This document shows, in pieces, positions 1 to 11,379 of a stretch of 64,000 bases of DNA (the first letter of the stretch is position 1; every line of letters begins with the position of its first letter). This DNA is from Sclerurus mexicanus (Eukaryota; Chordata; Aves; Passeriformes; Furnariidae): positions 1,119,710 to 1,183,709 of the forward strand of contig VWZF01001856.1 in assembly GCA_013396755.1 (NCBI GenBank), in the 5' to 3' direction. Position numbers and translations under genes: made by a program. A model generated the notes under the pieces. The model was not told the origin of the DNA and searched no databases. It was given only the letters and a program-made list of their open reading frames with translations.

Positions 1-1785
1 TTGTAATAATCTTACTCCACAGGATTGCCATTTTAAATATTTCAGTTCTTCCATAAATGAATGAAAAATGTTTCAAACACTCATTGTTCATTTTCACGAC
101 ATTTTAAAGCTTCCCAAAAAGCTCACCTTTTATGGTAAGCTCCCACATGGATATGCCCATACAAATTATTCTCCTAACAAATGGAATATGCTCTCTAGGT
201 TTAGGCCTATGCTCATTCTCTCTGCTGTAATCTCTAATAACCCCATAAAGGCTCCACAGATCACCAAGAATGTAAAATTAATGCAATAGTGATCAAAGAT
301 TGCATTGTCTACTCGTGTTAGACTCCATTTGGGCTTACACCAGTGTGATCCCAGGGGAAGATGGCAGCTCCTTACTTGTTCTCCCTTCTTTCACGCGAAC
401 TCTGCCAAAAACGATGACTTCTTCCTCAGCTGGTTCCCAGGAGCCAAGTGGTCTTTCCCTGTCTTCCACTGGCTAATGTGAGCTGGTTTTCCCCTTGTAT
501 ACAGCTGCCCTAATTCTTAGAGCATTTCATCCTTTTCACTTTCTAAATGGAAATGTTAAATTTTTCACAGAGGAGGTGCCCTGGGGGGGAGTTTTGCTCA
601 CACCCAAGAACGGATGTCAGTTAATATTTGGACATGATTAATTAACAGTAAACCCTAAGGCAAACTTTGCTATTATGAAAATAAGACAATATTCCAGATT
701 ACATGAGCGTCTGCCTATACGACAAAGTTACCCAGATGCTCTGAAATCAACAAAGATTTGTTACAGATACAAAGAGAGTTATTATTTTATGAATTTCATG
801 TTGAGATGAATTACTTTCGTCCCTCTTAGACAATATAGGGATAAACCATTACTTTCATTATCTCTCAGACATTTTAAAGCACTGGTATAAAGTTTCTAAT
901 TTTGCAGAAAAATTATTTGGAGCTCATATTCTTTTCCTGGTCAGTGGTTAATTGATGTTTTACCATAGAAGTGGGAGGCCAACCTTACTATGCAGTGTAT
1001 GTAAATCCTGAATTGCATTTCCAACTCTATCTTGGGTGGAAAACAACGTCTGTTTGACAAATAGAGCTGAAAAACACCGTGGCTCAGCTTGAGAAACAAA
1101 AACTACTTTTTTTCCAGAAGAAACTAAAGTAGGTCATTGTGTAGGAAAATTAGAGTCAGGCATATTTTAACAGAGTGCAGGTGCTGGGATAGCTAAATGA
1201 ACTCCAGCACTGAAGGGGTGAAAACCCTGGACTAGGGAGGCAGGTATGGAGATACACAGCTGGATAAAAAGTGAACTGAATGTGTAATGGCAGATATGGT
1301 CAGAACCTTAATTTTGTGTCTTATCCAAAAGATATAGGAAAATGCATAATAGCCCTTCATTACCACAGAACATTACACACTTGTTTTGCCTCATAAAATA
1401 AGGATGTCAGTATTTTTCTGCAATGGAACATTATGGACTCTCTCCCAAGGCAGTAAATCAGTATCTGAAAATGCTCTAACACTGTTATTCAGGTATTTTC
1501 TTCTACCTCAAGCCCTGGTCTAGATGTACTTGGAGACATTGCAAAATTGCATCTTCTGATTATGAGAAAAGTACTTTATGATGGGATCAACTAAAACTTG
1601 TGTTTATTTAGTATGAGCTTTTCAAGTGAGAATTTGAGAAAATAAAGAAGTAACTCTTTGTAGAACACAGGAATTGCTTGGGAAAGTTTGAAGTCAGAGC
1701 AATACAATCAAATGGCACAGGAAAGCAGGCTTTCAAAGTCTGATTCCACTTCCAAGTTCAGCAAAAAAGTTTGTGTTCCCTTATT
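1..1785. other. Intergenic or intronic unique sequence
   Basis: AT-rich, CpG-poor DNA with no CR1 and no open frame that looks coding. A short string near 330 (GGGCTTACACCAGTGTGATC) resembles the 'TTACACCAGTGTAA' core of an old amniote repeat, but is too short to call. I see no promoter, splice-framed exon or RNA gene. Confidence 0.6.
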
Positions 1786-1844
1786 TAAAAAAACCCCGCA
1801 CAAACAAACAAAAAAAACAACACCAAAAAACAGCAAGAAAAAAA
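1786..1844. repeat. A-rich low-complexity tract (AAAC/AAACA-like)
   Basis: About 59 bases, almost only A and C, with CAAACAAACA and several A runs. It yields a lysine/threonine-rich open frame on the plus strand (1688-1918), which is a compositional artefact and not a gene. Confidence 0.8.
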
Positions 1845-2582
1845 GCTTTGTCAAGGCATTGCAAATGTACTTGGATCAAAGAACTACACATTCATCACCC
1901 ATAATTCTAAACATCTAGATGCAACATGACAGAGGCAAAAAATGAGTTAAATCTCTCAACCACACTTAAATTGCAATCCCAATCCTTATCAATCTGTTGA
2001 CTTCATTATCACTGATTCATAACAGCTTTTTAATTCTGACATGAACATTTGTCCTGTTTTAATTGTGGCATGGTTCCATCTCTAATGATAAATTCCTGCA
2101 ATAATGGTTCATGAGCTTTTATTTTTGCAGATTCTGGGTTCCTCTAATAAGTGAACAGAAGAAACTTCAACCACAAAAAGTGAATTTTCCCCGGGGAAAA
2201 TCTCAGTTGATATAATTTCTCTCCAGTTGCACAGTCTTACCATTTAAAAGTGCTAATGTCAGCTCAGGGGATCATTTTGCTCTACTCCCCTAATGTAACA
2301 TCTTTCAGGCTGTATCCCAGAAGTGTGCTCAGATTCACGGTCCAAGGAGTGGTAAGTGCCAGTTGTGTATACACAGCAGAGAAATTTGGGGGAAATAGTA
2401 GAGGCTGAATGAATCCTTTACATCATGCACATCCTTTTTAAAATACATTTGTGTCTCCCACCACTACAATCAGAGCTGTACTGTGGCACATGGGACCTGA
2501 TGGACCAGGACTAGCTCTACTAGCATAGGATCCTGAAAAGGATGGGATAGGGATGAAGTGAAAGGTCTGGACCACAATTATG
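1845..2582. other. Unique sequence holding an 18-bp palindrome
   Basis: No gene or interspersed repeat recognised. The one notable item is the perfect palindrome at 2184-2201, listed separately. The last 100 bases before the CR1 at 2583 hold no recognisable repeat. Confidence 0.5.
2184..2201. repeat. 18-bp perfect palindrome centred on CCCGGG
   Basis: ATTTTCCCCGGGGAAAAT reads the same on both strands. It carries two overlapping GGGGAAAAT / ATTTTCCCC arms that loosely resemble Rel/NF-kB half sites. The symmetry stops at 2183/2202. It could be a dimer binding site or chance; function is unknown. Confidence 0.85.
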
Positions 2583-2967
2583 ATGAGGGGGAGCTGAGAG
2601 GCTCAGCCTGGAGAAAAGGAGGCTCAGGGGGGACCTCACTCTCTTCAACTCCCTACAGGAGGCTGTAGGCAGGTGGGGATTCGTCTCTTCTCTCAGGTAA
2701 CAAGTAAGAGAATGAGGGGAAATGGACTCAAGTTGTACCAGGGGAAGTTTAGATCAGATCTGGGGGAAAAAATTCATCACTGAAAGTGTGATCAGGCATT
2801 GGAATAGGCTGCCCCAGGAAGTAGTGGAGTCAGGATCCTTGGAAGAGTTCAAAAGGTGTGGGGATGTGGCACTCAGGGACATGGTTTAGTGCCGAGCACG
2901 GCTGTGCTGGGTTAACAGCTGGACTCAATGACCTTAGAGGCCTTTTTCAAACCTAATATTCTATGAG
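2583..2967 (+). mobile_element. CR1 LINE fragment, 3' end, plus strand
   Basis: Truncated non-LTR retrotransposon of the avian chicken-repeat-1 family. Visible in order: a degraded 'AGCCTGGAGAAAAGGAGGCTCAGG' type block (2605-2630), 'CAACTCCCTACAGGAGGCTGTAG', 'TCTCTTCTCTCAGGTAACAAG', 'GGCATTGGAATAGGCTGCCC', then the terminal 'GGACTCAATGACCTTAGAGG' and an ATTCTATGAG end. It is 5'-truncated, as is usual for target-primed reverse transcription. No intact frame remains. The 3' end lacks a long ATTCTATG array. Confidence 0.95.
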
Positions 2968-3477
2968 GTGAGTCAGGTTTGGTTTAATGTTGTTATTCAG
3001 AACTTCAATTACAAAATGAAGAGTAGGGTTATTAATTTTTGTGAGTGATTCCGGTTAAGAGGTCTGCAAGTGTCCCAGAGGAAGGGATTAAAAATCAAAA
3101 TTATCATCACAAATAGATTTAATTCAAAAAGTCTAAGTACAAAATTCTAGATTTACACAGTAAAAATTAATTGTGCTGGCAGAGAATGGGAAATGTTTGA
3201 CTACTCAGCACTTCTCCAAGAATGCCTGTCTACTACAGGAACAGTAACTCATCTCTGTCATTCTGTTTCAAAGTTAAACTTCAGGTTGGGACGTACAAAG
3301 GTTTCTAAAACAAGTCAAATAATTTCACTGTATTCTAGGGCTTCAGCTGGACAATGTATATCAATAAAGACATCAAGTGGGTCTAAAGGGAAGAAAAAGA
3401 GATCCTTAGAGATACAGTAAATATAAGAATGGGGAAGGACTGCAAAGATGAGAAAGATGCAATTAAATTGGAGACAA
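2968..3477. other. Unique spacer between two CR1 copies
   Basis: AT-rich unique DNA. The open frame at 3193-3420 (75 codons) has no recognisable domain and no coding-like composition. No other signal seen. Confidence 0.5.
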
Positions 3478-3627
3478 GAGATGGAGCTGTTCCTGAAGAG
3501 TTCAAAGAGCATTTGAACAATGCTCTCAGGCACATGGTGTGATTCTTGGGGTGGTCCTGCACAGGGCCAGGAGTTGGACTTGTGGGTCCCTTCTAGCTCA
3601 GGATATACTTCATTCTCTGATTCTATA
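3478..3627 (+). mobile_element. CR1 LINE tail of a divergent subfamily, plus strand
   Basis: Recognised by 'CAAAGAGCATTTGAACAATG', 'CTCTCAGGCACATGGTGTGA', 'CAGGGCCAGGAGTTGGACTT', 'GTGGGTCCCTTCTAGCTCAG' and a final GATTCTATAA. The 'TTGTGGGTCCCTTCCAACTCAGG' type ending differs from the copy at 2583, so it belongs to another CR1 subfamily. Only the last ~150 bases of the element remain. Confidence 0.9.
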
Positions 3628-4300
3628 AAAGACTTCTGAAACTGGTCCAAGAAGTACAAATGTTCACAGAACTCTTTAAAAAGATTAAAAGACTACAGGA
3701 CAAAAAAAAAGAGGCACAAAACACAGAGACATTATGGGGAAAAGAGACCTGATCCTCTCTCTCACAGAAACTGCAAATCTTGAATTCTCCAACTATCTGC
3801 AGTAGTGGTCCTGAGACACTGATCTTCCTACAGGATGGAGGAATGCCTTATCAGAGACTGCACTTCATGTTAGGCCTTTGGTTTTCTAATTCAGACTGTG
3901 AGGATTGAAGCTACTCAATTGTTGCAGTGTTTTAGATGTGCAGATGCAAATTATTATTACAACTGAACATGTGGAGTAGACCTGAAAATAACAATGACAA
4001 TAGCACGTTTGGTAAGTAATATATCTGTATTCATTGTTTGTGTTCAGAATATTATGTGGAAAGGAACAAGGAGAAGAATACAAATAAGACTTTTTAGGAA
4101 GCCAATTAGACAATGTAAAACTTACATCTTGCAATTCATGGATGTAAAAAAATCCACATAAAAAGACCTTAAAGGCCACTGAAGAATGTTCACCATCTGA
4201 AATTTGTAAGATTTTCAGCTATTGCATAACACTGCCTCCAGCAATGAACCTCACCGAATCACATCAACTCAAAGTTTGTGCTGCAAATCCGTGTCACTTC

Positions 4301-4348
4301 AGAGAGAGACTGAGAGAGAGAGGCAGAAAGAGAAACAGAAAAAGAAAG
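4301..4348. repeat. GA-rich simple repeat
   Basis: Degenerate (GA)n/(GAAA)n, nearly all purine over about 48 bases. Confidence 0.85.
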
Positions 4349-4735
4349 TGCACCCCATATGGAGTTTATACCAAATTATTTAAAAATATGTTTAAAAGTC
4401 TTTGAAAAATCAGTTCCACTCAGTGATGTCAATCATGAGCACTGGAAGAACATGATATGAGAGAGCTGAAGTTTTCTGGAGGAAAAAAAAAACTGAGCAG
4501 GTAACCAGCAGGTACACTGAGGATGGTGGCACATCCTTACAGAGAAGAAGGCACAAAACCTGGTGAATAAAAAAAAAAGTGTGGCTTCTTTTTAGAGATG
4601 GGAGGAGTTCTTAAGTTGAGAAGTTTAGGATGGTCCATTGCACAGGGAGAAGTACAGGGAGAGGATATTCAGTAAGGGTAAGACTGGACAGATTTTAGGG
4701 TGAGATTTTATGCTTTATTCTATTAGTAGTTTATG

Positions 4736-4758
4736 ATTATATATATATGTATATATAG
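4736..4758. repeat. Short (TA)n tract
   Basis: Alternating T and A with one G interruption. Confidence 0.75.
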
Positions 4759-6049
4759 GTAATGTCACATTATTTCATACAAGCAAAAGAGGAAAACAGG
4801 CTACATACAGATGATGGAAAAGCAACCTTAATTGTCTTGCCAGCTATTGCCCTTGAAACACAGCCTGCCCTTGAAAGAGGGTGAGGATACCCCTCCCCAT
4901 AACACCAATCCATTCTTCCTTCCATCCCCATTCCTTCACCAGATGCTGAGCAAGCCTGACTCCCCACAGCTCCCTTCTTTGTTACTTTATCTTTTCCCCT
5001 CTTTGTCTCTGTGATTTCCCATAGCAGCAATGCCACTGCCTCACTTCTGTATCCTATAAGCAGTAAAATTCAACTTTGTTCCCACTTCAGGGAGCGCAAT
5101 CACAACGCACATGGTTTGGACTCTCAAAGTAGCCAAGCAGAAAAGAACCAGTTTTGTTTGCTTTGGAGTATCTACTAATCCCAGTCTCTTGCCTGCCCCA
5201 CTGCTTTGTTTATGCAGCCCTTTTGCTGTTCCCTGACTCCCCTACAAATGTTGTTTTGACATCATGGTCACCAGGTGCCCCACCACCCCTTCCATCAACA
5301 GACACTTGTGCAGCAGATGGTACAAATGGGTTGGCAATAATTTAGTGCCTCAACACTCGATTGCCTTGTCTGGTGCTTGTGATGGTGACTAGACAGGGTT
5401 AATGACAGTAGCAGTGAAAGAAATACATTAAAAAACCCACTGTAGGGATGCACTTTCAGAGAAGAAAGTAGCTCTTCCATGAGCCAGAAACTCTGCTGAA
5501 AATCTGCTGTTCCTAATAAGCATGAGCTATATTCTGTAGCAATAGGTGTTTGTTTTGGAAAGGTACCTTTGTTTTAATCACCTTAAAAATGTCAAAGTTT
5601 CCCTTATCTCCTTTGATCATCATAACACCCACAGCTCCTGTTGTATTTTCTGCCTCACCTTACAAGAGTATGGTTAGTTTAGGTACAATCCTCTAAGGAT
5701 AGTAATTAAATAAGGCCAGTAAGGGGTGGTGATGGCTTTCATTAGAGCAACAAATAATTATCTGAGTGTGCATACCTACTGGGGCACTGAAATGCATAGT
5801 TAGAATCAGAATGCAATGGTAAACGCTAAAGCTTTTTATTCTCTAGTTGAGGTGGTTACAAAAACAGCCCAAAAATTTTGTATAAGCCCTTATAAATAGT
5901 TAGAAGTCAATTCAATGTGAATAATCAGGAGGTTCAGGGGTGTTTGCATTCAGGGTTCCAATATGTGTTCAGAAACCTACAGGAATATGTAGATCATGCA
6001 AGGAGTTAGAAATGAGTCATAATCAGTTTCTTTACTCTGCTGCCTTCTT

Positions 6050-6172
6050 ACTCTGAATAAATCACTCAAACTGTTTTCATCCATTTCGCTGCTTCTAAAT
6101 TGGAGATAATATTCCTGTCCCAGGGGTACTACAATGATTAATTAATCACTTCAAGCCCCTTGGGATTTGAAA
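6050..6172 (+). mobile_element. MIR-like SINE fossil, plus strand
   Basis: The stretch follows the order of the MIR/amniote-MIR core and tail: 'ATCACTCAAACTG' (GTCACTTAACC-like), 'TTCATCCATTTC..CTTCTAAATTGGAGATAATA' (like 'CCCATCTGTAAAATGGGGATAATA'), then 'TACAATGATTAATTAATCAC' and 'AAGCCCCTTGGGAT' (like the 'GTGAGGATTAATTAAT..AAAGCGCTTGGAGAT' tail). Many substitutions fit an insertion older than birds. The assignment is from remembered family signatures; a RepeatMasker hit would confirm it. Confidence 0.6.
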
Positions 6173-6204
6173 ATGTGTGTGTGTGTGTGTATATGTAGCT
6201 TCAT
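6173..6204. repeat. (TG)n / (TA)n microsatellite
   Basis: About eight TG units, then ATATG-like bases. It directly follows the MIR-like fossil, a usual place for tail-derived microsatellites. Confidence 0.85.
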
Positions 6205-6694
6205 ATATGCAGAATATATATAAATATTTCCTTTACTTTGCATGTTAGGCATAAAGGGTGCCATTCTAGAATCAGCACTGAAATTTTTGAACAAGAATAA
6301 TCAAAAAAACCCCATCTTGGGAATTCAGGCTGTCAAATTCAAATGACAGTCATACTTCCCATCTCCAAATTATCTCCAGCTATAAAGTTCTTTCCCTTTT
6401 CTTAAGATTGTTTCCCTTAGAAAACTCAGGAAGCTGAAATTATTGATACTGAAGGAATTTCACATTGTTTTCCTTTTCCAGTAAGATGTGGAGTTATTTG
6501 TATTCTGCTTTGTGGGGCTTTGTCAGACATTGTATATTACTCTGCAGTCTGGACCACTGAGAGGCACAACATAGCTCACACCATTGTTGCTATGAGGGCA
6601 AGAAAAAGAGAGAGAGAAAGAAGAAGAGTTGTATTTCAAGAAAAAGTAAATATGGATGCATTTAAGCTTCTTAAGCAGCATCACTAACCTTCAT
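6205..6694. other. Unique sequence
   Basis: AT-rich with a purine run at about 6600-6628 (AGAAAAAGAGAGAGAGAAAG). No gene, repeat family or structured element recognised. Confidence 0.5.
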
Positions 6695-6754
6695 CTGTTG
6701 GACTCAATGATCTTAGAGGTCTTTCCGAGCCTTAAGGATTTTATGATTCCATGA
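6695..6754 (+). mobile_element. CR1 3' terminal scrap, plus strand
   Basis: About 60 bases: 'GTTGGACTCAATGATCTTAG', 'AGGTCTTTCC', then TTATGATTCCATG. Only the last tip of the element remains, either from extreme 5' truncation or later deletion. Confidence 0.85.
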
Positions 6755-7167
6755 CAGTATTCTGTGCTATCACAGACAAGATCAGGCAAATGATCACTAA
6801 AAACGTGGTCAGCTGTTCCAAGCTGTTTTCTGGAGCTATTTGTGTAATCATAAGACCAGCATGTAAAAATGAGGCAGTTCTGCACATTTATTCCTAGATT
6901 TCTTCTTAGAATAAGAAAAATACAAAATTAAGGTGCACGTAAAATATCTGTAATATCTTTTTCTTTTTTTTCCTAAATTCTTAAGTGCTGGGTTTTAGCC
7001 TCTTAAAGAGAAACCTTAAGAGAGCCTCTTGCATGATTGAGCCGAAAAGCAGTCATATGTTGTTTGCTGCTTTTGAGTTTAAGCTAGAGCTCCATGCATT
7101 TTGCCTTTAGTGTGAGGGAAAAAATATACTCTATAGAGCCCTGGCATGGATTTTCAGCTCAGCCTTG
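6755..7167. other. Unique AT-rich sequence
   Basis: No gene or repeat recognised apart from a short T-rich run near 6958-6973. Confidence 0.5.
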
Positions 7168-7252
7168 ATTTCTCACATAATCTTGGGCATGAGTTTTAAA
7201 TCCACCATGGCTCAACTTCCCATCTGTTGATCAAACCTGATAACATTCCTTT
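7168..7252 (+). mobile_element. Possible MIR-like SINE fossil, plus strand
   Basis: 'CACATAATCTTGGGCATGAG' followed by 'GGCTCAACTTCCCATCTGTTGA' and 'CTGATAACATTCCTTT' runs parallel to the MIR order 'CCTTGGGCAAGTCAC..CCTCAGTTTCCCCATCTGTAAAATGG..ATAATA.TACC'. Divergence is high; it could be a related amniote core-SINE. Confidence 0.45.
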
Positions 7253-7871
7253 GTCCAGACTGAGTACAATCAAACTTCAAAACAAAATTATTTTCTACCA
7301 GACTTACCATAACTAAAAGATTTTGAAGTCATATGTCAAGTCGACTGAAGTTTTTGACACAGACACCAGCAGGGCAGGAACAACGCTGTGATATCCAGTG
7401 ATATCCCTTTGGTGAGCGGGTCTGGTTGCCATACCTGCTCCAGACCTTTGGGATAAGTCACAGTTTACAATCGCCTCTCTTATAACTAATCTCATATGTA
7501 AAATTTCAGAGTAATAAACTCCCAGGTCCCTCCAGGGCTCTTGCTCCAGCTTTCCTTACATGACATTGGCAGATTTCCAGTCTCTATTGTGTGGATGTGG
7601 ATGTGTTTTCTTAACCTCAGCTCTTAGATTTCCAAGTCTTTTTGTAGTTCCTCCTACTGGCTGGTCAGAGAGTCATCTCCTTCCTATAATTCCCAGGTGG
7701 TCCCTTCCCACAGCGATCCAGAGATCCTGGAAATACAGTTGCTTTGAGAAACATTCCTGTCTAGTCAAGCTTGCAAGCACTGAAACATCATTCCTCTTCT
7801 AAAAACTTACGTTGTTTTCATTATTTATATTCTGCCATTATGCAAAAATAAGAAATTATGAGGATTCTTGG
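7253..7871. other. Unique sequence
   Basis: No gene supported. The open frames here (7313-7495 minus, 7560-7802 plus) have no domain, no signal of codon bias and no flanking splice pattern that I can recognise. Confidence 0.5.
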
Positions 7872-8070
7872 AAGTTCTTCCCTATGAAGGGGATGAGCCC
7901 TTGGCACAGGATGCCCAGAGAAGCTGTGGCTGCCTCATATCCCTGGAAGTGTTCAAGGCCAGGTTGGATGTGGCCCTGAGCAATCTGGGATAGTGGAAGG
8001 TGTCCCTGCCCATGGCAGGTGGATGAAAGGAGATGATTTTTAATATCCCTTCCATTCTATGACCCTACAA
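7872..8070 (+). mobile_element. CR1 LINE 3' fragment, plus strand
   Basis: Contains 'GGCACAGGATGCCCAGAGAA', 'GCTGTGGCTGCC', 'CCCTGGAAGTGTTCAAGGCC', 'AGGTTGGATG', 'GTGGAAGGTGTCCCTGCCCA' and a terminal CCTTCCATTCTATGA. The CCTTCCAACCCAAACCATTC segment just before the tail has suffered a small deletion. Confidence 0.95.
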
Positions 8071-9529
8071 ATCTATGTTAAAGGACAGCAAGGAATCAGA
8101 ATCTGATAAATGGCTGGAAATTGGAGCTTTGAGGAATCAAAGAGTTGAAGTCCAAAAATTCCAAATAGCTAGAATGATTTCATAGTGATTCTAGTTAAAA
8201 AATACTTCTACTTTCAGTGGAATATTTCCCCTCCAAAAAACCTGATCTTGTCAAAAAAGGGTCCTCCCTCCTGACTCGACATTTCAATTCAGTTGTCATA
8301 ATGGTTTTAAGAAATTATATCAAATAAATATGTTTTTAGGTAAAGAAATAAGTTGCTGGGAAGCAGGAAAATATCTGTTCTGCAAAGATTAGTGAAAAAA
8401 AGGTGCAAATATTACTCTCTGGCTACTCTTGTTAAAAGGATACACTTAAAGATGATATGTGTGGAAATTTTACAGTGGAAGAGGCTAAGTGCTTTGCCTT
8501 CCTTCTCCTTTCACTTTTTAGTTTGGTTTCCCTGCATCCCACTGCTTTAAAAGTGGTCCAGAGTTTGTGTATGTGTGTGTGTCTGTATATAATGACATAT
8601 TAATAACATCTCAATTAGATCTGCATTGCAATGGGCTCATTAGTATAAATGTGTGTGATTGGCCTCTGTTCTGCTACAGAACTGAAGTTAATCTGATAAA
8701 CTTCAAAGGGCAAATGGAAGGATTATGCCTCCTCTCAGGGGGAAACAGTCCTTCCTTTGAAGTACCTGTTGGCATCCAGAAAGTTCTGTCAAGTCATCAA
8801 TACATTTTAACTACCTTGGGGTACTTTCCTACCTTTTTCCCCTTATGTCAAAAGCCTTCCTTTTTCTCTCATGGAAATATTCTGCTTAGCCTGATGACAT
8901 CTGGAACCCTGTTATTATTGCTCTGGGTACCATCACAACAGCCAGAATCAGCCCATCATCAAACATTTTCATTTTAACATCCAAGAGGAGCAATTTGGTT
9001 CTTCAGAAGTTATACAAATACATACAGAAAATAGCGATGATTTTAGGAAGGATTCAACTTTCAGCTAAGAGAAGCCCATACAAGTGTTAACCAGGGTTAT
9101 CCTTGTTAATTCGGAATCAATATTTCTGCCTTCATAGTGTTCACTCAGTTTCATGATTAAATAAAATGTCGCAGCTAAAAAATATGCCTGCATATTAGTA
9201 CTACCAGTAGACAAGTCAGGCATTCTCTCCTGTGTTTGTTCAACAGCAAACCACTGTTATTTGCAAAAGAAAAAGGCAATACAGTGAGAACATTGAAATC
9301 CTTTTTTTTTTTTTCCCCCCTAACTGCTCAGATTAAACTACACAAAACCAGCCAGTCATTCCTTCCCTGCCAACTGATTATGCAGCCATGTTGTTTGAAA
9401 GCTTGCATAATTTACATTAGCATGCCTAAGATCTCAGGTGACTATGCCTTTGAGGCCAGCATGATAGCCCCAGTGGACCAAGATTTGATATTCTTCCCAA
9501 TATCTGACCCTTTTTTCCTTGTTAATTAT
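8071..9529. other. Unique sequence; no gene supported
   Basis: Contains the longest non-repeat open frame of the left half (8567-8977 plus, 136 codons). It starts in a TG run and has no recognisable domain, so I do not call it. A 10-bp palindrome CATTGCAATG lies at 8624-8633, next to TTAATAAC and CAATTAGAT AT-rich homeobox-like cores. A T12+C6 run is at 9301-9318. Confidence 0.5.
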
Positions 9530-9890
9530 AGGCAGATTTCCCTGGCCAGGGCCCGGATCTGCACCTGTTTCCCATCTCTGAGCAGCTGCTAATTAGGTTG
9601 CAAATGGTGGGGCTGGGCAGAGCTGGCCACACATGCTTTAGCAGCCTATTGATCAGGTTGGCATGCCCTGCATACAACAATTATTGCCTTCTGAACCCGC
9701 TGCCCACAATAAAAACTGCTCACAGACACCACGTTGTATTGAAATAAAAATTGTATCGCTCCTTGTCCCGATGATATGTAATGGTGTTGCTCCAATGGAC
9801 AGCAGAGGATGGGTGTTGGATTCAACGCTCTCTTGTGCAGTGAAAAATAATAAATATGTCCAGTTATGTGTGTTTAACATGAAAATGTGA
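9530..9890. other. Candidate conserved noncoding element A
   Basis: High-complexity, relatively GC-richer unique DNA with closely packed motifs: E-boxes CACCTG (9562) and CAGCTG (9583), a homeobox core TAATTA (9590-9595), CTATTGATC (9647 region), CAATTATTG (9678 region) and CAATAAAA (9708 region). Open frames exist on both strands (9663-9890 plus, 9653-9904 minus), but neither resembles a known protein. The pattern fits a developmental enhancer; conservation cannot be measured here. Confidence 0.3.
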
Positions 9891-11077
9891 CTCCAACAGG
9901 GCATCTACAAATACAGTAATGTTACAGGGGCATTTTTTTAATGTTTCTCTTAAAGTCATTTATTTGTCTTTTTGGTCACAAGACAAAGTTGACTTCTGAA
10001 TTCCATCTTGGAAATAGAGTTGTGAAGGATCCTAAAATTCTTATTCAGAAATAATCCTTAAAAAATTATGTTGATTGGTAGTGTTTGCACAACATCTCAA
10101 AATAGCAGGCTAACTGTAGCAATATTCAGCAATTTAAGCTAAAATTAAAAAAATGGAAGTGTCTTTGGTGCTCAGAGAAAAAGGAAAGTACATTAGAAGC
10201 ACACAAAAGCTGATTTATTTGCACTCTTACCATGATTTCTTTTTATTTTTAATATTTTGTTAATACATAAGTAAATATAAAGTATTTCCAGCACAAATGG
10301 TGAAAGAGTACAAATGTTTCAGAAAAGCTGAGAGAGGAGATCTTCATGGAGAGAATCAGGCAACTCCATCCCTTTCCAAAATATGCCTAAAAATGTGTAG
10401 AATAAATTATCCACACAGTATATGGAAATCTTCTTGGTTTTATCACACTGGATACTCAGATTTTGGAAACCTAAAGATTTGTGAATTACTCCAAAATTTT
10501 ACAAATAGGAAAAATGAGGTAGAGAGAAGCAAAAGAGATTTGCTTGAGCAGGGAAGAAGGGTCTCTGCAAGTGCAGAATGGATTCCAAATGTGTCTTGTA
10601 CCAAATCCACTCTAATATTTTTCCACCTAGCTGGAGAGTGACATAATTCCATGAGGTCATCATGACAAATTTAAAGGTATCTTCCATTGTGGTCCAGGAT
10701 CATCATTACCAATGGATTGTATGACAAAACCTTCCTTATGGTTCTAGATCTTAAATTCAAGAAAGCAAAATAAAACGCTAAATAATATTAACATTATTTT
10801 TAAAATGTTTGTATCACCAAGAGCAGGAACAAGAGGAAATGGGCTTACAAATTCATGGGTCTTTACCCAAACTTGCATCAACCTGCTCTGAATAACATAC
10901 CTCACCTGCAAACTGAGACTTCTGCAGTCCAGAGGATTCCTTGCCAAGGGAAATATTCTGAAGTAACTTTGCATAGAATGCAGAATAATCAAAGGTTTTC
11001 ATAAGCAGGAAATCATGTGAAATTCACCCTATAAATAATTCACTGTGAATTATTTACTTGTCTTAAGATCTGCAGGC
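9891..11077. other. Unique AT-rich sequence
   Basis: No gene supported. A frame of 114 codons at 10297-10641 has no domain, overlaps two antisense frames, and lies in AT-rich non-repetitive DNA. Confidence 0.5.
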
Positions 11078-11146
11078 CAGACTCCCAGCTGGTGTAAATC
11101 CTTATCATTTGGCGAAGCTATGCTGATTTACACCAGCTCAGGAGCT
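11078..11146. repeat. Inverted repeat with 14-bp perfect arms, old amniote palindromic repeat type
   Basis: AGCTGGTGTAAATC (11087-11100) is exactly reverse-complementary to GATTTACACCAGCT (11125-11138), with a 24-base loop. Outside the arms the symmetry is partial (CAGACTCCC versus CAGCTCCTG reading inward from the other strand). The 'TTTACACCAGCTGAGGA' signature is one I associate with a widely dispersed old repeat of sauropsid genomes; I cannot name the family with certainty. It is a worn copy. Confidence 0.6.
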
Positions 11147-11379
11147 GACCCAGAGTGTTGATCAAGAATCTTTTATCAGCATAATAGGACAGGATATTCT
11201 TTGGGAAAAGAAAATAAAAAAGGAGTGACATGCACTGAAAACAGTAACAAAACAGTTCACCAGCTGTTCCCTATCTTAATATGACTGTGGATGGTGTGAA
11301 CTAGATAGAAACCCCTTTGTGCAGGCTAATAGTGTGCCAGGGAGCTGCAGCAGGTTAAAAAAAAAACAATAATCATCTT
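11147..11379. other. Unique spacer
   Basis: No feature recognised except a short A run near 11358-11368. Confidence 0.4.

Larger units (their letters stand above)
3628..6049. other. Unique sequence with short simple repeats
   Basis: No gene found. It contains a GA-rich tract (4301-4348) and a short TA tract (4736-4758). The pair of overlapping open frames at 4770-5036 (minus) and 4832-5014 (plus) lies in a moderately GC-richer patch, without start context, domain or splice evidence. Confidence 0.5.

Noticed and set aside
8567..8977. 136-codon plus-strand open frame
   Set aside because: No known domain, starts in a TG run, and nothing around it resembles splice-framed exons; chance is enough to explain it in AT-rich DNA of this length.
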